A DNA stretch of 64,000 nucleotides from Siphonodentalium dalli (lineage: Eukaryota; Mollusca; Scaphopoda; Gadilida; Siphonodentaliidae): the NCBI GenBank assembly GCA_032622095.1, contig CP136065.1, positions 242,339,530 through 242,403,529 of the forward strand. The letters run 5' to 3'. The number at the start of each line of letters is the position of its first letter. Position 1 is the stretch's first letter. Positions 1-12,500 of this stretch are shown one piece after another. The notes beneath the pieces are model-generated. The model did no database searches. It had not been told where the DNA came from and saw only the letters and a program-made list of their open reading frames with translations. The position numbers and the translations under genes are program-made.

Positions 1-365
1 ATTGTCCACCCGGGGAAGACAATATTCACCAAGGCCGTAGGCCGAGGTGAATATTGACTTACAAGGGCTGACAATTCCTCATGTCAACCAAGAAGCAATG
101 CGATAACTGTTTTATTATATGAAACACACTTTGATTGGACAAGACGTTGTGACATTGAACGTCGATGGGAAAACCTGCTCTATTTCCAGGTCTGATAATA
201 AGTCATGTTAACCTCTGAAGTATCTGACGTCACTCAGAACTGTTATTAACCTGTTGTTTCATTAATGAGGTGAACATCGTTAGATATCTCATTTTTTCTT
301 TACGTTTTAACATAGGAATTGTGGAAAGACACTTATGATCATATAATAAAATGTAATAGTGCAAT
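1..365. mobile_element. Small hairpin-plus-inverted-repeat element (left edge cut)
   Basis: Bases 1-75 form an imperfect hairpin with about 30-bp arms around GGCCGTAGGCC. An inverted pair follows: TGTTTTATTATATGAAAC at about 108-125, and its near complement around 337-353. No coding capacity is visible. The hairpin sits just outside the left inverted repeat, the layout also seen near 27.6, 34.3 and 44.1 kb. The start of the hairpin may be outside the window. Confidence 0.5.
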
Positions 366-389
366 TATAAATGGACAAACGTAACGAAC

Positions 390-518
390 CTGGTCACGGA
401 ATTCCACCTTGAGTACTCTGGTTAATAAGAAGTCACCACCTTCTTCCGATTCACTGGTAATTATGAACCGACCATGTTGCACTGTCTGTAGTTTCTCTGG
501 CCAATATCGCTGAAAGGT
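390..518 (-). CDS. RPTP exon: D2 YWPEKLQ exon (last one in window)
   Basis: The 129-base exon starts after TTTCCATTACAG in phase 0 and ends in phase 0 before GTTCGT. It reads TFQRYWPEKLQTVQHGRFII, then LLTRVLKVEFRDQ. YWP matches the KC..YWP strand of D1. The D2 pseudo-active-site exons and the 3' UTR must lie beyond base 1. The first 389 bases hold no further exon. Confidence 0.88.
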
Positions 519-3500
519 CTGTAATGGAAATGGTTCGGTCACGGGACTTCACTAATCAATTCTGATTTATGATGGCTCAATTGATTCTTCTGGAACACAA
601 TTGAATTATACAGCGAATAATGTGAATTCAATATCAGTTGGGAACAATTACATCTACATGTGCATACAAAGAAAATATCAATTCTGAAAAAGCGGGGTTC
701 TGACATGTGCATGGGTTTAAGTTCAAGAAAGTGCACCAATTCGACCATACCAAACTTAATTCGTGTACAACAGTTTCTATTTTGAGTAAAAATGATTTGA
801 CTGCATAGTACATTGCATGCAAGCGAACAAATGATATAATGGTGAACATACCAATTCCCTTAGCTATTATACATGTGTATATGATCCTATATGTACACAT
901 ATATCACACGTAAAGACTTACGGGATATTCTGGTTCTCTACCGTGCATCATCACCACCAGAAGTCGTTCCATATACTTACGGGAAATTCCAGTTCTGCTC
1001 CACCCTGCAGCATCATCACCAGGTGTCACCATATATAGTTAAGTCATCTCCCGGTTATCCATGTTCACACCACAAGGTAGCATCCCATATAGGCGCATAC
1101 ATGTACAACGGTCGTAATTGTGCGATTTATAAATAATAAATATTAGTAAAGACTACATTATGGAAGTCAACTCACCGGATCATCCAATTCCTCTGTGTGC
1201 ATCATGACCACCAGGTGGCACTCCATGTCGTGTAGCAGACGATAGAAATCCTCGATCGTATCCGGAATTGGCGTCTGAGTCATTACGAGTCCATTCTTAT
1301 CCCGGAATGACTGCATAGGAAAGCAATTAGGGAAATTTAACGGGTGCCGATGACTCAGCTATAGAGGAAACAATGCCGGTGATGTTGCGGTAGATGTTAC
1401 CTTACGAATTACATCTACCATACGCCTTCCGTCCACAGTTCACAGTAAGTTGTTTGTTCTCCTGAAGTCGTCGTGACTTATATCTACAATTGGCAAAAGT
1501 GTACATACGCTCTGCCACAACGGGTAGCTCTACATACAAGACAATACTGCAAAGCTGTTAATTTTTGGCTGAAAGACATTAATATTTATAAGTTGTATTC
1601 AAATATCGAGTCGGGTTACTAAGCACTGTCAGCATTGGCAATTCGCCACCGAGAACATCATGTGCATCATAAAGGTACCGCGAATCATGTTCAATGGTTT
1701 GGTTTATTAATGCCTATAACTGACGAGAACCTATAATATGGGATCCCTTTCAACTCAAATTAATAAGTGTGTGGTCTTCATTTATTGGGCTATTTACATG
1801 TATATAGTATCATTTTATGCCGGACAGAGAAAAGGTCAACGAGTTGCCATCTATTTAAGGCTGTTTTGTTTTGTATCAATGTCATCTGAAAAGCGTTTTG
1901 AATGCAGGTTGACATCATACACAAAACATAAATGAGAATCAAATCTACCAGACATTCCCTGTTATCAAAGGCTTTGATGTGCGGAATGGTCATGTAAGAC
2001 TTACATCTATGAAGACTGCATTGATATAGTCACCATCATAACCGGACATCGACAGATACGGTCGACACTTCTCCGCTGGAAAATAGTGAAGTACGAATTT
2101 GAAAAGCCTGAAAAACTAACAAGTCTACATATAAGATGTCTCCGTAACAGGTAACGGTTATTCGTGCATGGTGCAAATATGTTTCTCAACAGAACTGTGT
2201 TATTTGCAATTCTCATACCCACCGACTCTGTCAGATTTATTATGTTCCAGAAATTTGGCTATTTGTGATGTGCTTCAATAGTTAATAACGACATAACGGG
2301 CATACTAGAGTTTTCGAAAACATGGATAACATGTGAATATGAAAGGGTCAATCACATATTCTGCCTTAATATCTACCAAACTCTTTTTGGAGATACGTTT
2401 GCGTGATCATCCTAATTGCGCAAAATTTCGTATCTTGCTCACGTTGTAAATAGACATCTGCGTTGAAGAAACTTGACTAAATTTGTTGATTTTTAAATGA
2501 ATGAAAAACAAAACACGTGCTAGTTCAATACATTACACACATCAAAACTCACAAGATAAACGTCCGCTTTTACCCATATTTCAGATGAAGGTGCTAGAAG
2601 CATATATTTGAATACAGATATTGTAGTGTTCCTGTCATACATGTAAGTCGTGGAAAATATGCGAACCACACAACATGCATTCCATTCAACAGGCATTATA
2701 GTCGCTGATAAAATGTATTGTCCATAATATCACTATGACGTACTCACATGGTAGGATTTTCTTGTTTCGTGTTTTGTGGTAGTTCGAAGTGAGCTTGGCA
2801 GCACTGAAATCATCATGGACATTTCTCCGAGACAGGGTTTGGATCAGCTAAAACAGTACAATATATGATAACATACTCTATTACATAACACTATCGCAAA
2901 ACATGAGCATACTAGCATTTGCATTCCTAAAACAAAGCATGCATCATTTTACTTTTCCAGCACTGCAAGTCTTCGCCTGACAGTCAAAATGACGAGTTTT
3001 TGGGCATTTTGAAGGAGAGACAACAAACTTATTTATTATTTTAATTTAAGGTGTTTTTATGAAGTACGACGTAACTGGATAGAAATCCGGCGTCTATGTT
3101 GACCCCTGTCTTGATCGTGTCCATTTCGCATATTAAACTCATCCCCGCCTTTCTTCTCCCGCGAACATCTTGCAAGCCTCCCCTTAATACGCGAAATTTT
3201 AGAGCGTTCAACGAATGGTTGGGCAGGATGAAATGGGCGCCGCCGACTGGCAGGAAAGTGTTCCATGATGTTATAGAAAATCTATGTCCTCGCATACGTT
3301 GCCTTAACGATTATCCAGTTTCTCCGACGTAGTATGTACCCGGACATCTATCACAATGTATGACATATACAACACCACGAGAGCTACACGAGAATATCCC
3401 TTTGGGATGTATTGTTGACCGTTCCTCACAATGAGGGGGATCACGGTGGGTTATGTCGACCGGCATGTTTGACAATTACTCTTGTCACATCGATAATTCC

Positions 3501-6500
3501 CGTCACTGTTCGTTGACTCCAACAATGACACATTTTTGATTCGTTGATCAAACGGGAAAGTCAAAGCAATGTGTCTTATCAAGGATAAGGTTCAGATTGA
3601 GTCGGATGTGCACGCGACGTTTTGGCATATACTCTCAAGCTGAAGCCATGGTGGTATTTTTCCACACACAAAACAAACAAACAGACATAATTCTTTAGAC
3701 TATAAGGCGACGAATTATTCCTATCATCTGTGGTATTCAGGTCACAAATAAAACCCAGAACATGTCCCCTATTGTCACGTAACGCGGTGATCGAAAGTAT
3801 ATCGAAAAATTGAACAGTTACATGTAATTAAGTACTCACATACACCGCATCTTTCATATATACATGTATGTGCCTCGAAAATATATTTTCGTCATAGCAA
3901 ATATCTCATATGAAACAAAATCCTTCTCTTTCTTCCAAGGGAACCGCAAAAAAAACTAGCTCGGTTAGTCTTTTCGAGGTATTGTACAATCATATATAAA
4001 GAGAGCCTTCCTCACGTTCCATATGCCTGCGGCGTTTGTCCTCCACCAAAATTCCGGTGGATTGGGCATCACCAACACGTCTTTTAATTTTAAATAGATA
4101 ATTATTGGAGGGTCCATGTATATATATCTATTCAGGATGTATCTGTCTGTCTGTCTATCTGTTCGGATTTTGTTCCAGACCCCGAGACTGATTTCAAACA
4201 AATTTAATTAAATAAATAATCGTTTTTTTATATAAATAAGCTCACTATCGGCTTATTTCATAATCATATGAGTCTAACATGAAGATACGTGAATATTTAG
4301 GTCAACTTTAAACCTATTTGAACGTCGCAGCACCAGATGTACGCTCTTTATATAATATGTTTTCACTCTGGCCCGCGCCATCCAAATAGGTTCACATTGG
4401 ACTAAAACATTGACACATAAGCCCATATTGGACTTAGAACCGTTGTTCCGTTGGATATTAGACTTATTTGATTCTATAATAAGCCCACAGTGTCCTTAAT
4501 TCAGATATTTAAACGATCAAATATGCGCGAAGCTGAACATAGCCTCTGTCTAAGATAAAAATGTGTGGCCCCTCCAACGCTGAATAAAGTCTCCCGAAGG
4601 GAGCCTGTTGTTTCAGTTATATTTTGTCCGCGTCTATCTTTTGTACATTTGTCTGTTTCTCAGCATCCTGTATTGTATCAGAGCACAAAACACACAAACA
4701 CAATCCTTTATGTTAACCAACTCACGTCCATTTGTTCTTTTAGATCAGACCTTCCTGTATCTGGATTGCGTTTTGTCAAGGCTTTGAAGTCCGCATTGAA
4801 TGTGTTGACACTGTATCTAAACGCAGCAATCGTCAGCCCCTCAAGCACCCCCTCATGTACCAGAACGTACTGATTCTGAAATCAAGGTGCAAACATGTAA
4901 TAATACGAAAACAGCTTGAACATGGCTGTGAATTTGGCAAGTGATTTTAAGAGGATATAAAGCATAGATCCATAATGCGTGTATGTATCGACCTAGCTTA
5001 TCTGTACATATAATAATATGAAGCTTCATTGAGCCACATCCCAGAAGATACGACCATGCATATATGAGAGTGGTTGGGCACGAGGCGGCCGGGATGGTAG
5101 AAACGATCGAGTGATCTTCTCCTTCACCCAACGATTTGTTGTTTTGAGGATATCTGAACATAGAAAATCGTCATGCCCGAACGCGGTAAAAGTTGAATTG
5201 AATTGAATGTTGTATGGGGAAGAGCCCACGAGCTTTAATACGGGGTATGGAATAGTCCCGTGGTGTTCCTTTAATGTTTTGTGTAGTTGCTGAACAAGTC
5301 GTGCGGTGCACTGAAATGAGGAACGGGGTCCGTTTTATAATGGTGTTAGTTATGTCCGAATGCCATGTAGAAAGGCTTTCTGAATATTCAAAGACTTCCT
5401 CGGCATAGAGGCATGCGCGCCGGCTCCCCCAAATGTACATATTTGCGTCAATTATGACAATTTGGTCATATTATGTACTGTTAATAGAATAGATAAAATG
5501 AATCAGAATATTTAGATTGTCGGTCAGCGTTACGTCACGCTACTAGCACAGTGCTTCTGTGTCTATTTGGTAGTTATTAGATTTGAAATTTCGTTATGCT
5601 CGACCATGGATCTGTAGAGCCCATTATTTATACTAATCCCTGCTGGCGGTTTAATCCATTGGCAACTGAGTCAGCGTTACATGGTTCTTTCAAAATCTGC
5701 GAGGCATTTTTGCAGGCATTTGCTCATAGAAAACACTATATATATGATGCATAATACGAACGGCAAAATATTCATATAAAATACATATGTACCAAAGATA
5801 ATTACGACACTAAGTAAAATGTCGGTAGTTGAATGATGCTTTAACCCTTTACCCAACAGAAGGGCCATGTGCCAATGCATTCTCTTATATATGCGAGTCG
5901 ACCATAGGTCGCCTCGCATATATAAGAGAATGCATTGGCTTAACACATTACAAATTATAAAATTGTTAAAGAATGTAAGAAAAAATGGTAAAAAGTGTTA
6001 AAAAAAGATATTTTTTAGGCCAATGCATTCTCTTATATATGCGAGGCGACCTATGGTCGACTCGCATATATAAGAGAATGCATTGGCACAGGGCATAACT
6101 GTAACCATCACAATGTGGTCAATGAGCCGGTTCCAATGATATCCATATTTGTATGGTTTTATTGAGACAGACCCAAGATATTTTAGGCTGTTGCAGCTTT
6201 ATTTGGCCGGTTTTGGCCGGTTTGTTGGGTAAAGGGTTAATTAATCTCAGCCGTGTTTACATGGAACATGAGCGATGTGTTAACTATTTACACTATTTAC
6301 ACATATAATATAAATGTTCACAATAAACTAGAGGTTGTAAACATACGCGGCACATGTGACAAATTGAATTAAACAATTATGCAGCATTAACACACACTGA
6401 ACATATTCAAAACACACACAATACAGCTACAAACAATATTTGCATGTATTATGTATCTTATTATTACGTATCTTATTCATCATTCATAATTGTGTCCTCT

Positions 6501-9500
6501 GTATTAGAATTTCTCGACCCGAGTTTTATAAAGATCGCCAATTGTTTATGTCAGGGATGTTCGAGTTAAGAAGTTCGAATAAGAGTTCCCTCGGCGGTTC
6601 GTCATAACATGCCTTCGGAACGTATTTTTCCCGTAATTGTTCAAGTTGCGGACACAAAATAATAAAATGGAATTCATCGCATAGCAAGGCGTTACAAAGT
6701 GCGCATGAACTATCTTTGTTACTGCTTTTATGTTTGCGATTCCGTTTTCTCCATCTACCGGTCTCAATATAGACCTAATCTGTGATTGGACGTTCTTAAC
6801 GGTGCTATATATGTATAGACGTTCATAACGGTGCTATATATACATTGCCTTAAAATGACTGCCTGATACTTGCATGCTATTAACTTGCATGTTTCGATAG
6901 CATGGCTACTATAGTGGAACTACATAGTGTTTGTTTTATGGTTTATGCCAAAGGGGATGTCAGGAATGATAACTTATTGGCAAGGTCCGCAAGCACCACA
7001 CCGACACACCGAGCAGGCAGATAAAAACCCGCGTGATGCATCGACTGGTAACCGGAAGGCGTGAACCCACGGCTATCTAAAAGTCAACAAAAACAGTTAG
7101 GATAGTAGAACGGTTGATTATTCATCGGTTATGTGAAGTTTTAATTATGCGATAATAGTATAAGGCATATACATGTATATATTGAGTATACAGAGATGTT
7201 ACACACCCATAGTTACACAAATATAGATAAAGGTCATCGTAGCATGCATTGGATGAGTATATATACCTGTAGTTCCCGATAAATATAGTTAAAGGTCATC
7301 GTAGTGTGCATTGGATGAGAATATATACATGTAGCTCCCGATAAATATAGTTAAAGGTCATCGTAGTATATTAGATATGGATATTGTTTGCAAATTCCCA
7401 AATATATGTTTATGACGTATATTACCACATTTCCATCCATAGTTATGATGCATAGTAACCCTCCCCAGTTATGTATGATGTATACGACGCACATCTTACA
7501 GTTATAATGTATATCACTCCTTTCCCATTTCATAGTTAAGTTCTATGCCAACATGTTAACGTGTATGTCCGATATGATAATTTGGGCAAACTATATATAG
7601 TTGAAGGTTATCGTCTCTTATTGGACGAGCAGTTACTCATAATATCGTTAAGGGTTATCGTTGCCCATAGGATGAAAATTGTTAGTAAATTCATAAATAT
7701 ATGGATAGAGTTAAATGGTTTCCATAGATGCATACATACAGCAACAGTTTATCGCTGTCAGATATTATATTTTTGATTTTATAAACCTTATTATAAATGG
7801 CACACCTTTTCTGGTGGTATGTTTATGTATATGTTTATTGTTATGCAGTGTTCCGTTTTCTCCATCTACCGGTCTCAATATAGACCTAATCTGTGATTGG
7901 ACGTTATTAACGGTGCTATATATGTATAGACGTTCATAACGGTGCTATATATACATTGCCTTAATATGCTTGCCAGATACTTGCATGCTATTAACTTGCA
8001 TATTTAGATAGCATGGCTACTATAGTGGAACTACATAGTGGTTACCTCTCGCGTATGGTATAGCTGTGGTCTAGGTGCATTTTAGAAGCAGTGTTTAATT
8101 CGGTTTCCGGCATTTTGTATATGCCGAAATGCCTGGCAAATCTGCGAGTGCTTTCAGTTGAACGTATCCTCAACACCCAATATATACACCGTGAATCCAT
8201 GACACAATCAATGGTGACACCGGTCTTATTAAGGTGGAAATGGAATTAATGTTGGGCTGCATAAATATGACTTATCGCTTGATTTTGTGCCAATAAATGG
8301 GAGCTATATAAAACACGTACATGTCAGTGGTTATGTGGGATTAGTTACTAATACCCTGACCAAGTGGTCCTGCTAACATGCTATGATGATGGTGGTCCTG
8401 CTGAATTACTATGATGCGGGTAGTTCAAACTGATGCCGTTGCGAAAAAGTACCGTTATATTTTCTAAAGTTGTGATTTTCGCGGTGTTTGGCTAATCCGA
8501 GCGATTTGAGAAAATACAGTGTTTGTATGAAACATTCAAGAACATATATATTTTTTAAATATATAATAATGCCTGCGCTGGTGTTTCTAAAACGACGCGA
8601 AAGCCATCTTGATTATAGTCGATTTTCAACAACTAATACAACAGTATTTAAAATATTTCGAAATAAATATGTTTTTTTAATGTTTGATACGCATATTGGC
8701 TTTCCTGCATATACATGTATGTTCAGATTATCGGAACACCGCGAAAGAGACAAATTACCAACAATATAGCGGTACTTTTTGTTAACAGTATCAGTTTGCC
8801 CTAACAGTATCATAGCAATTCAGCAGGACCCAAACCGCATCATAACACATTAGCAGGACCACTTGACCAGATGTGACTAAGTAGTATTACGGCAATAGTA
8901 ATGCTGCCATTGTGTAACTTCCAATGAAGGGCCAACTTTCTTCACATAAACACATCGACGAAACAATGCAATACGGGCGGCGTTGGCGGTTGGTATGCTA
9001 TTAAAATATTCACCTCCGTCAAAAACCGCCATAAACAGAAATAATTGTAAAATATAGACAGATTTTATTCTTATACCAATCTGAAATATGGCATAAACAG
9101 TATGTTATTGTCAAATGTTTTTCCTTTGTTATGTAACCAAAAGCGAAAAACGGTACAGAATCTGGCTTTTGTTTAGATCCGGATATGGTAAACATAAAGA
9201 GCGTTCTTTGTTACTGTTTTCCTGATATGGAAATAATAAAGAGCGTTTATATAATTTGTGTGTGAGTAACCAATATAATTGCGCTGTGTTGTGTAAACAG
9301 ATGCAAAATCTCTGTAGCACGAGCAGGCTCTTGTTTGCGTACACCATCGTACTTCTTGACGAAAATATACTATTTACGCGCTGGTTATGTTTGGCATATG
9401 AACTATATATATGTTAATATTCCTTCTGTTGATGGCGATTTGAACAAATGTGAATATTTCTGCAACGAACGCCGCCCGTGCCTTTAACGAATTATTGTTT

Positions 9501-12500
9501 TTTAATGAGTTCACGTGAATGGACTCTTGGACCCACGCACCATCAGAATCCAGATTTTGCGACGAGTTCAAACACAATCCTGCACTCACCGGCATTTGAA
9601 TCATGTTAACCCTTTGTTCCCGGAGTCTGACTGCACACTCTCGTACATCGACTTTCCCTGTATCTTTTCCTTCTTCGATGAGATAGTCGATGGCTATGTA
9701 TGTACCAGTTCGTCCAATACCAGCGCTGAAATACCAAAATAATTCAACTGAACTTTCTCTTCTCAGCAATGGATATGTACACGTATGTACCAGTTTGTCC
9801 AAAACCAGCACCGAAAGTTCAAAACATGCTTTGAATATCACGATTGAATATCGTCACTGTTCAATGCTCAGCTTCACAACAAACTTATGACACAGTTATA
9901 TTCGATGAACTGAAACTGTCATCAGATACAAGACTTTTCCGAAAATATTTCTGTCAGTTTTGAATTCGCGCAGCAGGGTGTGCGAATTCAAAACTGAGAA
10001 CAACATAGTACTGCACGAATTCAGATGCATGTCAGTTGAATATCGTCAGTATTCCAAAAATAATTATACTGAACTTTCTCTTAGCAATGGCTATGTATAT
10101 ACACGTATGTACGAGCTCGTCAAATACCAGCTCTGAAATATCAATTAATTATACTGAACTTGCTCTTCTTAGCAATCGCTATGTACACGCATTTACCAGT
10201 TCGTTCAACACCAGCACTGGAAGTTCAACACATGCTTGTCGATTGAATATCGTCACTTTTAAATGCAGGCGCTTACAGATCTGGTAAATAGTTACATAAC
10301 TAATATGGTTAAATATGACTATCGTAACATAAAATTTCGCCAATTCGTTTTGCATATAGTCGCCACCACGAGGCCCTGTTGCTATATCTGATATGTGCTA
10401 TGAGGCTACACTAGTCTATAAGAAACACCAGTCTTGTGTAATATATGTATCAACAGCTTGAGGAATATGCCGAGGATATGTTTTAATACTTGATATATAA
10501 CGTCGATGCATCTACAGGCGATCATTTGTTCGTGTATGCATGTACAATTGTTAGAATAAACTGACTGTGTTGAAGTAGTTTATTATGTCTACATGAACAA
10601 GAACGAACTATGTTAACTTCATATACAAATCAGGGTCTTTAACCTGTAAGGTTAGTATTTTGGGTTATCTCTCTTTCATCTGATTCGTTCATGACCATTA
10701 GTTATCTACGTACAACTAAAATAGTCAAATCTAATTATTATAGTTATAAATGGCAGATGCCAGACCTGGCTTTGTGCTGCGATATATGCTGCGATATATG
10801 TATTATCACGTTCAACCGTAACAGTTGTCTTGGTTTATACTTGTTTAGCAATTTCTATATTAAATACTCATTGGTGACTAGTCCCCTTGGGAAGTGTTCA
10901 AATGGTAAGTTCAACAAACGACTATGGGTCGCTAGTTTAACTTATTATCTGACCATATCCCAACAATGAACTTTCTGCACGTGCATTAACTGTCATCTGC
11001 TGCTTACTCCCCCTGAACTCCCTCAAAAATGACAAATGAACCCTTCTATTGTATACTGATATACCAGCCGGTTTAATTGCCTGATGAATATGCCTGCCAA
11101 AGATTATGAACGTCACACAACTGTACATATAATCACCTGCAGTGAACGACGAACGGACCATCTCCACTTTTCATCGGTCGCACGTTATATTGGACCTCGG
11201 ACTCACCTGCAATGCACGACGAATGGACCACCTCCGCTGCTCATCTGTCGCACTTTATACCGGAAGTTAACCAGAGGCCCCACCTCCTTGGGTACGTCCT
11301 TGTCAGGCCACGATGTGAAATGAAACTGAGTCATCCGCTTTCGTCGCCCAGCACCAGCCTGTGTATATTTATGGAGAAATAGTTTCCGGTGCAATATCAT
11401 CAACGCAAAATGTTCTAGATGCGGACAAGTTGCACACCCTTTTCAGCAAAGCAAAGATACATGCATTGTTATTGGACAGAAGTTACCTTCGGTGCACTAT
11501 CGATGCAAGAAATCCCGAAATGTATAAATTAATCATAATTCAAAAATAGATTGATTAATGTACACATTACTCAAACTAAACCCCACATCAACACGGCTTC
11601 TGGTCGGTATACTATTGGAAACAATACAAACACATGCAGGTATACACTTATAGTTTGGAGACAGCTTCTGTGGCTGTTTAAAAGCCATTGGAAAAACAAC
11701 AATGGTTATAGTTATGCATCAACGTACTTAAATAGTAAAACAGGATACTGCCAATGTCCTGCATTATTCCAGAAATATATCAACGACCTAAAATAATTGT
11801 CATATGAGGGACACCACCGACATACTAGAGCAACAGAATCCATCAACATGATGGCATTATAACAGAAAACCATACCATTGACCTGCTTTTGCACATGGTG
11901 CCAAGTCACGGATATGGCACTCTGTCTCTAAATGGTAATATAAATGTTAGCTCTTTAGGCATCAATCATGGCATCAATATGGAATCTCACCTTTGTAATT
12001 TCTAGGTGTCTAATGTCAAAATCAGAAGAGTGTTGTTCGTCTTTGAGATGTACTGTAATGTCGCCGTATATCACAGGTTCTTGTTGGTTGATCGGCCAAT
12101 ATCGTAAACATTTCGTCTACAAAGAGATGATTTGAGATCGGTCTTGAAATCATCTTCCAATTACTTGGTTCAAGACCAGAATGTTTGCTGCATTGATAAT
12201 CAGATTATAACAAGTTTGCATGTTTCTGACAAGAGCGTAGAATCCCATCTGTTTTGCTCCAAAATAACCAAAACGAATGTGTCTTGGCAATTGTTTGTTC
12301 ACAAGTTTGCCGAGATGTTTTGGTCGGAAGATCAAAGGGGGCAATTAACCACTTGTTATCACCGGCTCTTGCGCGCAAATATAAGGTGATTTATTGCAAA
12401 GGTTGTGGCGTTTAGATCTGTATTCTAGAATCCAACATTTAAATTATAACAGTAATGTTACAGTGATGTCAGAGTCACATTGACTTTATCGTGCAGATGT

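Larger units (their letters stand above)
519..4725 (-). other. Introns between D2 exons
   Basis: Besides the listed exons (1176-1310, 2005-2075, 2748-2847), the Penelope fragment and the MITE-like repeat, the sequence 519-1175, 1311-2004, 2076-2747, 2848-3045 and 3521-4235 is AT-rich intron. Only TATG-rich low-complexity stretches and a short CTGT run near 4,140 stand out. Confidence 0.7.

Noticed and set aside
7010-7085. B-box-like GGTTCACGCC on the minus strand, possible tRNA-derived SINE
   Set aside because: No A-box at the expected distance and no second copy in the window.
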